A stretch of DNA of 64,000 bases from Allohahella marinimesophila (GTDB taxonomy: Bacteria > Pseudomonadota > Gammaproteobacteria > Pseudomonadales > Oleiphilaceae), in assembly GCF_039538005.1 (NCBI RefSeq), contig NZ_BAABBO010000018.1, positions 1 to 64,000 on the forward strand. The letters run 5' to 3'. Numbering within the stretch: the first letter of the stretch is position 1; the number at the start of each line of letters is the position of its first letter. A program made the translations under genes and the position numbers. Shown one piece after another: positions 33,067 through 42,755 of the stretch. The notes under the pieces are model-generated. The model made no database searches, had not been told where the DNA came from, and saw nothing but the letters and a program-made list of their open reading frames with translations.

Positions 33067-34107
33067 CTACGATCTCACCGAGCGGGTGCCGCCCTCACAT
33101 GAAGAAAGTCGCCGCGATCCTGCCCGCCAGCGTCGTGCCTGAACATAGAGTTTCAAGGCCAGTAGCGGCGCTCGCCGTCTCATCCATCGCGCATGCATCA
33201 GGCTGGTCCGGCTGATCCGCGCCCGGAAGCGCGCCAATATGGCCGCTGTCTCACGTTCCACCGCATGGCTTTCGATTCGTCGCAATCCATCCAGCCCGGC
33301 TGCGAGTTGCGCAGGTTCCATGCGGCAGAAGCCCTGGTACAGGTCGACGGTAGACTGAATGTCGTGCCCAGGCGGCAGCTTGCCAAGATAGGCTTCCTGT
33401 AATCGCCCTGGAACAGTGAGGCTGAGTTGACGGCCCTTTGCGCCGCGGCTGCCTGTCACGGAGCTGACATGGACGCGATAATCGACCAGGCAATCCGGGA
33501 TATTGTCCACCGAGTAGCCCGCCGAAACGAGACGTGCCCAGAGGTCGCTATCCTGAGCCGTCCAGTAAGCCGGATCGTATGCACCCACCGCCAATATCAC
33601 ACTCTTTCTGAACATGACGCCTGGATGAAGCAACGAATTCATGAACATCATCTGGAACGCGAGCCAGTCGGGACCCTGCTCAGGTGTCCTGAGTTTGAGC
33701 GGCTGGTCGTTCTGGTCGATTTTGCGGAACCCACAGGACAGCGCGGCGAGCTCAGGTCGCGCCTGCATGGCCGCGAACTGAGTCAGCAGTCGGTCAGGGA
33801 CGTAGAGATCGTCGGCATCAGCCCGGGCGATGAGCTCCGCACTACAGTGTTCGAGGCCGAGATTGAGTGCCGAAGAAAGCCCTCCCGAGGCAGAGCGCCG
33901 TATACACACGGCAGATCGCTCGTCGAGGCCGTTCTGCTCGCGCACAAAGGTCTCGAGCAGGTCAGCGCTCTCATCCGTACTGCCATCGTCTACGAGAACG
34001 TATTGCACGCCTCCAGGGGGCGTCTTCAGTGCGGCCAAACTGGCCAGCGTCGATGGCAGATACCGGGCACCGTTGTGCACGGCCATCAACACGCTTACCG
34101 GGACCAC
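33067..34107 (-). CDS. family 2 glycosyltransferase
   Basis: The protein has 346 residues and a GT-A fold: VSVLMAVHNGARYLPSTLASL, VLVDDGSTDES, ELIARADADDLYVPDRL (DxD = DADD) and YDPAYWTAQDSDLW (ED-like acceptor site). The C-terminal 80 residues are basic. It is read divergently from the ABC flippase gene with 195 bases between the two starts, so it lies at the left end of the surface-glycan cluster but in its own transcript. The sugar is unknown. Confidence 0.88.
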   Translation of the reverse strand: MVPVSVLMAVHNGARYLPSTLASLAALKTPPGGVQYVLVDDGSTDESADLLETFVREQNGLDERSAVCIRRSASGGLSSALNLGLEHCSAELIARADADDLYVPDRLLTQFAAMQARPELAALSCGFRKIDQNDQPLKLRTPEQGPDWLAFQMMFMNSLLHPGVMFRKSVILAVGAYDPAYWTAQDSDLWARLVSAGYSVDNIPDCLVDYRVHVSSVTGSRGAKGRQLSLTVPGRLQEAYLGKLPPGHDIQSTVDLYQGFCRMEPAQLAAGLDGLRRIESHAVERETAAILARFRARISRTSLMHARWMRRRAPLLALKLYVQARRWRAGSRRLSSCEGGTRSVRS

Positions 34108-34302
34108 TGGCTCAAGTTGTGATGCTGTAGTTTGAATGTTACTACCCTTTGGGTTAACGTAGCCGGTTGACTTTCTTGACCACTTGGGTTTACCGCTTTC
34201 TCAGTCGTGCGCTGAGGGAGTGTCCACGAAGCGCCCTGAATGTCGACCCGCCAAGATTCACGTGAGCGGGCGATTGCAAGCAGGATATACCAGAGTCTGA
34301 AC

Positions 34303-36102
34303 ATGTATATATTGAACGTCATCAAAACCGTCTTGTCTGTGCTCGACGGCCCAATGAAAAGAAAATGTATAGCCCTGCAATTTGTTTTTTTGATAGCCGC
34401 CTTCTTCGAAGTTATCGGTATTGCCAGTATAGGACCATTCATCGCAATCCTGTCCAATCCGGACATCATTCACAACAACGACATCCTGTCTTCTCTATAC
34501 CAGCAATTTGGTTTCGAGAGCGACCTTCATTTCATCATGGCCACTGCGCTGGGCTCTCTCATCATGATTCTGCTCTCCAATACCGTGGCAGCCCTGACAA
34601 TGTGGCTGACCTTCCGGTTTTCGGTGTCACTCGGCAGCAGCCTGCAGCAGAAGATCTACAAGAACTTTCTCTTCAAGGACTACCTTTTTCACAAGACAGG
34701 AAACTATAACAAGAGGATCGCCGTAGTATCTGCGCAGGTGCCCAGGTTTGTTTACATGCTCTTTCAACCTTTCCTGGTGCTCACAAGTCAGCTATTCATA
34801 GCGATCATTATCCTTATCGGCCTGCTGATTCTGAATCCGCTACTCGCAGTGATTGCCGGCGGCATTATTGGCGGCTCATACCTGCTGACTTATATATTCC
34901 TGCGAAAAAAACTGTCATACCATGGCGCGATCATCTCGGAGAAAAACACCCTGGTGCAGAGCATACTGTCAGAGTCATTCATTGGCATAAAAGACGTCAA
35001 ACTCGACTCCATAGAGCACAGGTATATCGATCGTTACAACACCGTCAATGTGAGAGGATTGAAGTCACAGGCCTTTATTGCGTTATCGGGCTCATTGCCA
35101 AGATTTGTCATAGAGTCCATTTCGTTCGGCGCCATTCTCATTCTCGCGCTGGTGCTGCTGACAACGCAGGATGATATACGCTCTGTCGTGCCCATCTTGA
35201 GTATCTATGCGCTGGCGGGCTACAAGCTGCTGCCTACGATGCAACAGGTCTACAAATCCGTGTCCAGTCTGAGCGGGCACGGCTCTGTTGCCGGAGTGGT
35301 CAGGAAGAGTCTGGACGAAAAGCCGGCAGAGCCACCGGAAGGCAGCAAACCGCTGATACCGATGAACATCGATCAGGTCGAATTATCGGGGGCCAATTTC
35401 TTCTACAACAAGGATGGCGCGCCCGCCATTCATGACGTATCGCTGACTTTGCGCCGTGGTGAAATCTATTCCCTGGTGGGCCACTCGGGGTCGGGCAAGT
35501 CGACGCTGGCCGACGTCATACTGGGGCTGCTCAAGCTTCACTCGGGCAAGTTGCTCGTCAATGACAAGGCACTCATGAGCGACGACCTGCCCTCCTTTCG
35601 CAAGAAGGTAGGCTACGTGGCGCAAACCATATTCATTCTTGACGACAACGTGGTGAACAACGTTGCCTTCGGTGTACCGGAAGACGAGATTGACATGGAC
35701 CGGGTCAGGCACGCGCTTACCTTGGCGAATGCCGACGAGTTTGTGGACTCACTGCCGAAGGGCATCTATTCGCACCTCGGGCAGGATGGAAAACTGCTGA
35801 GCGGCGGACAGAGGCAGCGGATTGGTATCGCCAGAGCCCTATACAAGGAAACGGACCTGCTGGTGCTGGATGAACCCACCAGCGCCCTGGACATGGAGTC
35901 TGAACACAAGCTGATGATGACGCTAAATTCCCTCAAGAAGGATCTCATCATCCTGGTCATTTCTCATCGACCAGCCTCCATCAAGATGTCCGACAAGATC
36001 ATTCTGATGGCAGCCGGTGAACTGGAAGATATTGGCGCCTACAAAGAGCTTGTCGACAGGAACGATCACTTCAGGGAGATGATGGCGCGCACGACCGAAT
36101 AA
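34303..36102 (+). CDS. ABC transporter/flippase (PglK-like half transporter)
   Basis: The protein has about 599 residues from the ATG at 34303; the frame runs 21 codons further to 34240. Six transmembrane helices (about 20-320) precede an ATPase with Walker A GHSGSGKST, Q-loop AQT, signature LSGGQRQR, Walker B LLVLDEPTSALD and H-loop ISHR. It resembles PglK-type lipid-linked oligosaccharide flippases and MsbA-like exporters. Placement in front of sulfotransferase and glycosyltransferase genes fits export of a lipid-linked glycan across the inner membrane (inference). It is first gene of the cluster on this strand. Confidence 0.85.
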   Translation: MYILNVIKTVLSVLDGPMKRKCIALQFVFLIAAFFEVIGIASIGPFIAILSNPDIIHNNDILSSLYQQFGFESDLHFIMATALGSLIMILLSNTVAALTMWLTFRFSVSLGSSLQQKIYKNFLFKDYLFHKTGNYNKRIAVVSAQVPRFVYMLFQPFLVLTSQLFIAIIILIGLLILNPLLAVIAGGIIGGSYLLTYIFLRKKLSYHGAIISEKNTLVQSILSESFIGIKDVKLDSIEHRYIDRYNTVNVRGLKSQAFIALSGSLPRFVIESISFGAILILALVLLTTQDDIRSVVPILSIYALAGYKLLPTMQQVYKSVSSLSGHGSVAGVVRKSLDEKPAEPPEGSKPLIPMNIDQVELSGANFFYNKDGAPAIHDVSLTLRRGEIYSLVGHSGSGKSTLADVILGLLKLHSGKLLVNDKALMSDDLPSFRKKVGYVAQTIFILDDNVVNNVAFGVPEDEIDMDRVRHALTLANADEFVDSLPKGIYSHLGQDGKLLSGGQRQRIGIARALYKETDLLVLDEPTSALDMESEHKLMMTLNSLKKDLIILVISHRPASIKMSDKIILMAAGELEDIGAYKELVDRNDHFREMMARTTE

Positions 36103-36110
36103 TGGAGCAG

Positions 36111-36151
36111 ACCAGCGCCAGGCTTCATCGCCACGCAAAGCCGGCGTTGGT
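36111..36151 (+). promoter_or_regulatory. long hairpin between flippase and sulfotransferase genes
   Basis: ACCAGCGCC + GGCTT (36111-36125, one bulged A) pairs with AAGCC + GGCGTTGGT (36138-36151): 14 pairs with one G-U and a 12-base loop. There is no T-run. It lies 8 bases after the flippase stop and 35 before the next start, so it could reduce or process readthrough. Confidence 0.55.
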
Positions 36152-36186
36152 CGCGAACTCAATCATTGGACGAACAGAGGAACACC

Positions 36187-38439
36187 GTGGCAGATCCAAA
36201 AAAGACGGGCAATAGCCCAATTTTCATTCTTGGGCCCGGTCGCTCAGGCACCACCCTCTTGCGCAGCCTATTATCGGCGCATTCACGAATCGCAGTGACC
36301 CCGGAGACTCACTTTCTGGCCCACGCCCGCAGATGGGGCTTGAGCGAGGGCGCTCCTCGGGATTTCGAGGCGTATTGGGCGGACTATACTTCCTGGCTAC
36401 GATTCCGGGATCTCGAGGTGGCCCCTGAACGCTGCCGTGAGTTGATAGAGCGCAGCGGCGACTTTTCCTTCAGGACGATTTTTCAATCGGTGCTGATGGC
36501 CTATCAGGAAAAGGCTGGCGTCGCACGGATCGGCGAAAAGACGCCCGGTCATTCCGCGTTCATTCCCACCCTGCTCGAATGGTTTCCGGATGCACGCTTC
36601 CTGTTCACTCAACGCGACCCTCGAGCCGTCATCGCCTCTCAGCTCAAGACCTGGTATGTAAAAAAGAGATTGACCCCACGCTCACTGCGCCACGGACTCT
36701 TCACCGGGAATCGGGAGCAGGAGCTGGTATTTTTCGCGAATGACTGGGTGGATAATTTCGAACAGCGCTTCGCGCCTTATGCCGATGATCCCAGGTTTCG
36801 CAAGGTTATTTATGAAGACCTCGTTCGCAATCCGGAGGCAGAAATGCGCTCGATCTTCGACTTCCTGGAAGAGGATTTCGAGGCATCCATCATGGATCAG
36901 CGTAACGATGACACCTTGCCAGCTGATCAGGTGCAGCCGGCACAGATGCAGGCGTGGCGACAGGAACATATTGAGCGGAGCAAAGCGCCCATATCCGCTG
37001 ATTCGCTCGACAAATGGAAAAGTGACCTGACTGCTGCCGAAGTGGCCATGATCGAGGGTCGATGTGGTGACGCCATGCGCGCCCATGGCTACGAGCCTAC
37101 CCGCTCGTCGAACGCGCGACTGGCGGGGCGAGCGGCGGCCGCCCTCATCGAAGTCACCGACGCTTCAGGAAAACAGGGACGCAAGCTGGCTTCTGTCGGA
37201 CGGCGCGGCGCTGGCAAGGTGCGCAACGGGATTGCAGATGTGCTACTGGGAATAGCCCGAGCCAGCATCGCCAGAGGCCTTTCTCCAGCGTGGTTCGCCT
37301 ACAAGGGGATCCAACGCGAGACGGTCCAGGAGTATTTTGCGCGACAGTCTGGCGCTGAGGATGCCGGCGTCTATGACACCGTGCATCCTGAGAATCGAGC
37401 GCAAAATGCCCTGCCGGTCAATGTCAGCTCGCGAGATCAGCTTCCCGATGACCAGGGCTGGTGGGGATATTCCTTCTGGGACGTTCCGGAGCGGATCAGT
37501 CATGAAACCTTCCTGGCGACTGTGCCCAATTGCCTCATCACCTGGTACAAGGACCCCGCCAAGAAAGACGATTTTTATCCGGCCATACTCAACAAGGATT
37601 CCCGTGCCTTCGACATGCGCGAACTGCGCTTCCGCCCCCTGCATGCCAGCACGCTGTTCCGTTCGCCGAAGCCAGCCCGCCTCAAGAAGGCCACCTGGTT
37701 CATCGAGCGGGTATATCACAACCATTCACATTGGCTGACCGCCCATCTGCCGAGACTGCTGCTGTTGCGTGAGAAGGGCCTGCTCGATCAGGTGATTTTA
37801 CCGCCTGAGCGTACCGATGCCATCGATGGTTCACTTCGCATGCTGGGATTGAAGCCGGAAGAGTTTCAGACCTACGACCCGACGCGACCGCTCTTCGTCG
37901 AGGAACTCACCATACTGGGCACCGACCGCTTTCGGCCAGAACTACTTCAGATGGTCCCGGCCGCGTTCGGGGTTCATGATGCACCGCCTCCGCACAGGAA
38001 GGTCTTCATCAGTCGTCTTCAAGCCGCTCGCCGGCGCCTGGTGAATGAAGACGAGATATGGCCGCTGCTGGAGCCGCTGGGTTTCGAGCGCGTGTTCATG
38101 GAAGACCTGTCATTCGAGGATCAGGTCAAGCTCATGCGCGAAACCGCCGTCCTTGCAGCGCCTCACGGGGCTGGCTTGACCAACATGATTTTCTGTCAGA
38201 AAGGCACTCATATTGTCGAGATGGCGGATTTGAGCTTCCCGAACCCGAACTTTTATGCACTGGCCGCTGCGATGGGGCATCACTATTGGCTGATTCCGGC
38301 GACCTCCATCGGCGACGTTCACCCACTGGAAAAGGATCTACGGGTCGACCCTGCGGCGGTGAAGAAGACCTTCGAGCAGCTGGAAAGATTTTCCACTGAT
38401 CAGGCCACGGAATTATCCGGAGCCAGCGCAGTCGTATGA
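36187..38439 (+). CDS. sulfotransferase-GT61 (DUF563) fusion protein
   Basis: The protein has 750 residues from the GTG at 36187, with AGAGG upstream; a TTG at 36166 is possible but lacks a site. The N-terminal sulfotransferase (about 1-265) has the PAPS 5'-phosphosulfate loop ILGPGRSGTTLLRSLL and the 3'-phosphate block FLFTQRDPRAVIASQL. The C-terminal half (about 440-740) is a GT61-like glycosyltransferase with VYHNHSHWLTAHLPRLL, RKVFISRLQAARRRLVNEDE and APHGAGLTNMIFCQKGTHIVEM. Such a fusion could couple sugar addition and sulfation. The last four bases overlap the next sulfotransferase gene (ATGA). Confidence 0.85.
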   Translation: MADPKKTGNSPIFILGPGRSGTTLLRSLLSAHSRIAVTPETHFLAHARRWGLSEGAPRDFEAYWADYTSWLRFRDLEVAPERCRELIERSGDFSFRTIFQSVLMAYQEKAGVARIGEKTPGHSAFIPTLLEWFPDARFLFTQRDPRAVIASQLKTWYVKKRLTPRSLRHGLFTGNREQELVFFANDWVDNFEQRFAPYADDPRFRKVIYEDLVRNPEAEMRSIFDFLEEDFEASIMDQRNDDTLPADQVQPAQMQAWRQEHIERSKAPISADSLDKWKSDLTAAEVAMIEGRCGDAMRAHGYEPTRSSNARLAGRAAAALIEVTDASGKQGRKLASVGRRGAGKVRNGIADVLLGIARASIARGLSPAWFAYKGIQRETVQEYFARQSGAEDAGVYDTVHPENRAQNALPVNVSSRDQLPDDQGWWGYSFWDVPERISHETFLATVPNCLITWYKDPAKKDDFYPAILNKDSRAFDMRELRFRPLHASTLFRSPKPARLKKATWFIERVYHNHSHWLTAHLPRLLLLREKGLLDQVILPPERTDAIDGSLRMLGLKPEEFQTYDPTRPLFVEELTILGTDRFRPELLQMVPAAFGVHDAPPPHRKVFISRLQAARRRLVNEDEIWPLLEPLGFERVFMEDLSFEDQVKLMRETAVLAAPHGAGLTNMIFCQKGTHIVEMADLSFPNPNFYALAAAMGHHYWLIPATSIGDVHPLEKDLRVDPAAVKKTFEQLERFSTDQATELSGASAVV

Positions 38440-39266
38440 AGCATCCCTTGAAACCCCGTCTTGATGACAAGCGTCTCAAACGGTCTAAAAAGTTCTGGCT
38501 GCATCGTCTGACTGCCCCGTTCAGGGCACTGCCTGAATTTCTGATCATCGGCGAAATGAAGTCGGGCACATCGAGCCTGTTCTATTACCTGCAACGCCAT
38601 CCAATGATTGCCTCACCATTGAGAAAGGAAATCCATTTCTTCAACATTGGGCATCGAAAAGGACTTGGATGGTATCGAGCCCATTTCCCCTTGCGAAAGA
38701 ACCTGACGGAACACCAGATCACTGGTGAGGGCTGTCCTGAATACCTCTTTGCCCCAGGCGCGGCGGAGCGGATTCAGCGAACCATTCCGAATGCGCGGCT
38801 CATCGTCCTCCTGCGCGATCCCGTTCAGCGGGCGATATCCCATTATCATCATGAGATCAAAATGGGTCGGGAGTACTTGCCGCTCTTCGATGCCTTGACG
38901 GCTGAGGAGGAGCGGATAAATGACTCGGATATGGCTAGTCCGGAAGGTCTGGAGACTTACCTTCATGCCTCCTATAAACTCCGGGGACGTTACGCGGACC
39001 ACCTGTCCAGGTTGTTTACCATCTTCGACAGGAAGCAGGTGCTGATACTTGGGAATAACGAGCTGCTACGCGATCCGGAAGCCGTCACCAATAAGGTCTA
39101 TGAGTTCCTGGGCTTGGAAAGAATGACCGGTGACATCGACTTTCCCAAAAAGAATGTCGGCAACAGAGAACCAGTGCCCTCAGAAGTTATCAGTTATCTT
39201 GAAGAGTATTTTGAACCCCACAATCAGACGTTATTTACTCTGCTTGGGAAAAAAATAGATTGGTAG
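38436..39266 (+). CDS. sulfotransferase
   Basis: The protein has 276 residues of the heparan N-sulfotransferase-like group. The PAPS 5' loop is IIGEMKSGTSSL near residue 37, the 3' block is RLIVLLRDPVQRAISHYHHE near 125, and KEIHFFN lies between them. It should move sulfate from PAPS to a sugar hydroxyl. It overlaps the fusion gene by four bases and precedes the tandem glycosyltransferase by 22, so it belongs to the same operon. No PAPS-synthesis genes are nearby. Confidence 0.88.
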   Translation: MKHPLKPRLDDKRLKRSKKFWLHRLTAPFRALPEFLIIGEMKSGTSSLFYYLQRHPMIASPLRKEIHFFNIGHRKGLGWYRAHFPLRKNLTEHQITGEGCPEYLFAPGAAERIQRTIPNARLIVLLRDPVQRAISHYHHEIKMGREYLPLFDALTAEEERINDSDMASPEGLETYLHASYKLRGRYADHLSRLFTIFDRKQVLILGNNELLRDPEAVTNKVYEFLGLERMTGDIDFPKKNVGNREPVPSEVISYLEEYFEPHNQTLFTLLGKKIDW

Positions 39267-39288
39267 CACAGTTCGTTCAGGAGATCGC

Positions 39289-41268
39289 ATGAAGGACACG
39301 GATTTGAGCATTGCCGTGGTCATCCCATGCTTCAATGCTGAGGCCTATCTCGCTCAGACCATAGGCTCGGTACTGGCGCAGACATATCCAGCTGCCGAGA
39401 TCGTAGTTATCGACGATGGCTCCACCGACGGCAGCCTGGCCATTGCGCGGGAATATGAAGCCGCCTTCCCTGGCCTCATCAGGGTGCACAGCGAAAGGTC
39501 AAGTAACGCGCCCCGTACTCGCAACATCGGCGCAGCGCTCACCAGCGCTAACGCCCTGATGTTTCTCGACGCTGATGACGTGTTGGCGCCGGATGCGCTT
39601 GAAGCCCTTGCGACCGCCTTAGCAGCCAATCCCGGCGCCATTGCCGCTTGCCCATGGCGGCGCCTCGAACTTCAGGACGAGAAATGGCTCAGCCTGCCCG
39701 CCACCTGCGCCCCTCGAAAGGCTGATCAGGATGCCTTGAGCGGCTGGCTGACCGGATGGTATTACCCACCGTGTGCAATGCTCTGGTCACGACAGGCCTA
39801 CACTGATATTGGCGGATGGGATGAAGAAGCCACCTCCAATCAGGATGGTGATCTCGTCATGCGCGCGCTGGTCGACGGCGTCAGCTTGATCGAAACTGAT
39901 GCCGGTACCGCCTATTACCGCAAGCTGCCCGATGGCCAGACCTCCCTGAGCGGCAAACGACACAGCTTCGACGGCCTGAAAGGTCGAGTTCGGGTGATCG
40001 AGAAAATTGCACGAATGCTGGAAGAGTCGGGACGCATCGAACCGTATCGTGCATCGATCAGGCGGGCTTTTCTGCTGCTGTCTGCCGAGGCGGCAGATCG
40101 TTTCGATGGTCTGAGCCATTACGCCCGCACAAAAAGCCAGGAGTACGCGCCTTCAATACTGAGTCGTGCGATGGCTCGAGCGGAGGATTTTCGGAGCAGC
40201 GCAGCACCATCAAGACCCGCGGCTGCTCCGCCACGTGACCAGGTCGAAGAGATCAGCTTTGGACTGGATGAGGCCCGTGAGCTCTCGAGCGCCATCAATA
40301 GCGACGATAGCGTTCAGACAACGGCTATTCAACGCCCCACCGTCAGCGTCATTATTCCGGTGTACAACCGGGCGCATCTTCTGCAACGCACAATTCGTGG
40401 CGTTCTACAGCAAACCTTTGAAGACTTCGAAGTGCTCATTATCGATGACTGCTCAAAAGACGATCCGGCTTCGGTGGTCGCCGCGATTCAGGATCCTCGC
40501 CTGCGTTATATTCGTCAGCCCGAAAACCGGGGTGTCGCCGCTGCTCGCAACCGTGGACTGCGTGAGGCCCGGGCACCTTTCGTCGCCTTTCTCGACGATG
40601 ATGATGAATGGTTCCCTCAGAAGCTGGCGCTGCAGGTGAGTCTACTCGAGGCCGCCGCTCCGGAGGTGGGTCTTGTCTACACTGGCACGGAAACGATTAC
40701 CGATAACGGTAGCCGCACGATAGATACGCCCTCTGCGCATGGTGATCTCTACCAGGAGCTGCTGATCAGGAACATTCTGCATGGCGCGCCGGCCAGCGCC
40801 TTGATGCGACGCAATGTGATCACCAACGTTGGCTTTTTTGACGAGACACTGCCTGCGATCGAAGATTACGACTATTGGCTGCGCGTGAGCCGCTATTACA
40901 GGATCGAGTGTGTGAGCACACCGCTCGTTCGTTACAACGATTTTCGTGAGCAGTCGGATGGGCAGCAGAACCAGGAGCGGCGTTCGCTCAACATTCAGGC
41001 TAACCTCGAGGCGCGGGCGCAGTTCTACAGAAAACATGGCAAACAGATGCGTCTGGCCGGCGTCGCTCACCTTTTCCTCATCGAGACTGCCCGCCGGGGG
41101 CTGGTAGATGAATGGCAGGACAGGCAGGCCGCGAGGCGCCTGTCGTTGCAGGCGCTGTTCCTGGCGCCCAGGTCCTGGCCGGTTCGCCATATGTTGATGA
41201 GGTCTTTCGGCGTGTTGAAAGCGCTACGTGTCTTGAAAGGTCTGCGACCGGCAGGAGCAAAAGGATGA
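39289..41268 (+). CDS. tandem family 2 glycosyltransferase
   Basis: The protein has 659 residues with two complete GT-A domains. The first (about 1-230) has AVVIPCFNAEAYLAQTIGSVLAQTYP, VVIDDGSTDGS and MFLDADDVLAPDAL. The second (about 345-600) has VSVIIPVYNRAHLLQRTIRGVLQQTF, LIIDDCSKDD, VAFLDDDDEWFP and EDYDYWLR. A low-complexity Pro/Ala link lies between. Two domains may add two sugars in turn, as in chain polymerases. AGGAGA is upstream and the stop overlaps the next gene (ATGA). Confidence 0.88.
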   Translation: MKDTDLSIAVVIPCFNAEAYLAQTIGSVLAQTYPAAEIVVIDDGSTDGSLAIAREYEAAFPGLIRVHSERSSNAPRTRNIGAALTSANALMFLDADDVLAPDALEALATALAANPGAIAACPWRRLELQDEKWLSLPATCAPRKADQDALSGWLTGWYYPPCAMLWSRQAYTDIGGWDEEATSNQDGDLVMRALVDGVSLIETDAGTAYYRKLPDGQTSLSGKRHSFDGLKGRVRVIEKIARMLEESGRIEPYRASIRRAFLLLSAEAADRFDGLSHYARTKSQEYAPSILSRAMARAEDFRSSAAPSRPAAAPPRDQVEEISFGLDEARELSSAINSDDSVQTTAIQRPTVSVIIPVYNRAHLLQRTIRGVLQQTFEDFEVLIIDDCSKDDPASVVAAIQDPRLRYIRQPENRGVAAARNRGLREARAPFVAFLDDDDEWFPQKLALQVSLLEAAAPEVGLVYTGTETITDNGSRTIDTPSAHGDLYQELLIRNILHGAPASALMRRNVITNVGFFDETLPAIEDYDYWLRVSRYYRIECVSTPLVRYNDFREQSDGQQNQERRSLNIQANLEARAQFYRKHGKQMRLAGVAHLFLIETARRGLVDEWQDRQAARRLSLQALFLAPRSWPVRHMLMRSFGVLKALRVLKGLRPAGAKG

Positions 41269-42278
41269 ACAGGATGGACGCATCAGCACCACTTGAAACA
41301 GCAAAACCGGTAGCGCTCAAACGCGTGTTCGTTTCTCCAGGACACAACGATCCCTCGGAGCCGATCAACGGGCTTGCGCGCGAACTGCGAAGCCTGGGGG
41401 TCAAGGTCTACCCTGCTGACCTGTCGATGACTGACGACCCTTATCAATGGCTGAATTATGCGCTGCGCAGTCAGATCCTCGTCTTCAATCGCTACGACAA
41501 TGGTGATGGTCGGTATCTTCAGCGCCAGTTGTATCGTGCCAAACTGCTTGGCTGTAGTGCGGTGCGATGGTGGGTAGGTACAGACGTACTGAACTGTCTC
41601 GAGTCTCAGCACACCATGCAGGTGGCCAGAGAGGTCGACGCGGCGGTGGACCTGAATATCGCCGTGTCTCCTCACCTGGTCACCGAGTTACGGGACATTG
41701 GAATAGAGGCTGAATATGTACCCTCTTTTTGTGATTTCAGCGCACTACCAGATAATGCTCCGTCCCCGCTGCCAAAGGGTGTGCTGACCTATCTACCGAC
41801 TCACCGGAGAGCTTTTTACGGCGAAGCCGTTCTGATCGCCGCCATAGAAGCAAATCCAGACCTCGAGTTCCTGGTCATCGCCGATGAGTCCCATGCCCTG
41901 GCCCATTACCCCAATGTGACCAGCCTCGGATGGATAGATGACCTTCGGGATATCTGGTCCCGAGTCGGCCTCCTGCTGCGCGTGACCGAACACGACGGCA
42001 TGCCACGCATGGTGCTCGAAGCACTCGCTCGCAGCAGGTATGTCATTTATTCAGAAGTTTTTGAGGGATGCTGGTTCGCAAAGTCCACTGAGCAGGTCCT
42101 TGAACACCTCGATAACTTCAAGGCACTTGGCGACCCTAACCTACACGGCCCCTCTATTGTAAAATTTTCAAAAAGTGCGAAATTTCAGTACCTTGAGAAG
42201 CTCGAAAACCAGCTCCGGCCCGGCTTTTCCCTGATTCGCTTCTGGCAGCAGCTTCAGGCCTATAAAAAACTGGGCTGA
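41265..42278 (+). CDS. GT-B-like glycosyltransferase
   Basis: The protein has 337 residues from the ATG at 41265; the open frame reaches 41112 but overlaps the previous gene. N-terminal VFVSPGHNDPSEPINGLARELRSLGVKVYP and RWWVGTDV fit the acceptor half. C-terminal YVPSFCDF, VTSLGWIDDLRDIWSRVGLLLRVTEHDGMPRMVLEALARSRYVIYS fits the nucleotide-sugar half of GT4/GT1-type enzymes, with E near HDGMPRMVLEAL. It is the last tightly linked gene of the cluster. Family is moderately sure and sugar unknown. Confidence 0.75.
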   Translation: MNRMDASAPLETAKPVALKRVFVSPGHNDPSEPINGLARELRSLGVKVYPADLSMTDDPYQWLNYALRSQILVFNRYDNGDGRYLQRQLYRAKLLGCSAVRWWVGTDVLNCLESQHTMQVAREVDAAVDLNIAVSPHLVTELRDIGIEAEYVPSFCDFSALPDNAPSPLPKGVLTYLPTHRRAFYGEAVLIAAIEANPDLEFLVIADESHALAHYPNVTSLGWIDDLRDIWSRVGLLLRVTEHDGMPRMVLEALARSRYVIYSEVFEGCWFAKSTEQVLEHLDNFKALGDPNLHGPSIVKFSKSAKFQYLEKLENQLRPGFSLIRFWQQLQAYKKLG

Positions 42279-42755
42279 CAAGGAGCTCAGTAAGCGTGGG
42301 CGCTGGGCGGCCATTTTGATGTCATGACTGCCTGGCTGGAGCAGGTGGGCGTGAGATCTGGCACGAAAATCGCTGCGTATTGAATGCCTGACAGTTCCGC
42401 ATCATCGAGCCGTGGCTATCAGGCTCTGCGGTTCTCGCATTAATTATACTGGTATATAGCTGAATTTATATCTGCCGCCTATTATCGGAGCAGTTTTGAC
42501 TTCGTGTTCTTCGATATCAGCCTGGCCACCAGAACCTGATGATATTGCTTGCACTATTTGCATAATTAGAGGGATGATTAATTACGGATGTAGTCCGTCA
42601 CGGCATTATTGCATATCTTTACAGATTATATCTTTACATCAGCACTGGCTAATGTTAGCTGTTGTTTCGATTATATTATATTTGCAGATGGGTCAACAGA
42701 GTTTATTAGCCTGCCAGAAAGACCTGCTATAACAACTGGAGAATAATAATTTCTC
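42279..42755. other. AT-rich gap in the glycan cluster
   Basis: From about 42430 the base composition drops sharply to AT-rich with TATA-like runs. One open frame (42496-42732, 78 codons, TTG start) is Cys- and Ile-rich and looks non-coding. A promoter for the next glycosyltransferase gene is likely here, but no clear box pair was found. Confidence 0.4.

Noticed and set aside
42496..42732. 78-codon open frame in the AT-rich gap
   Set aside because: It has a TTG start, no ribosome site, and Cys/Ile-rich composition typical of non-coding AT-rich DNA.
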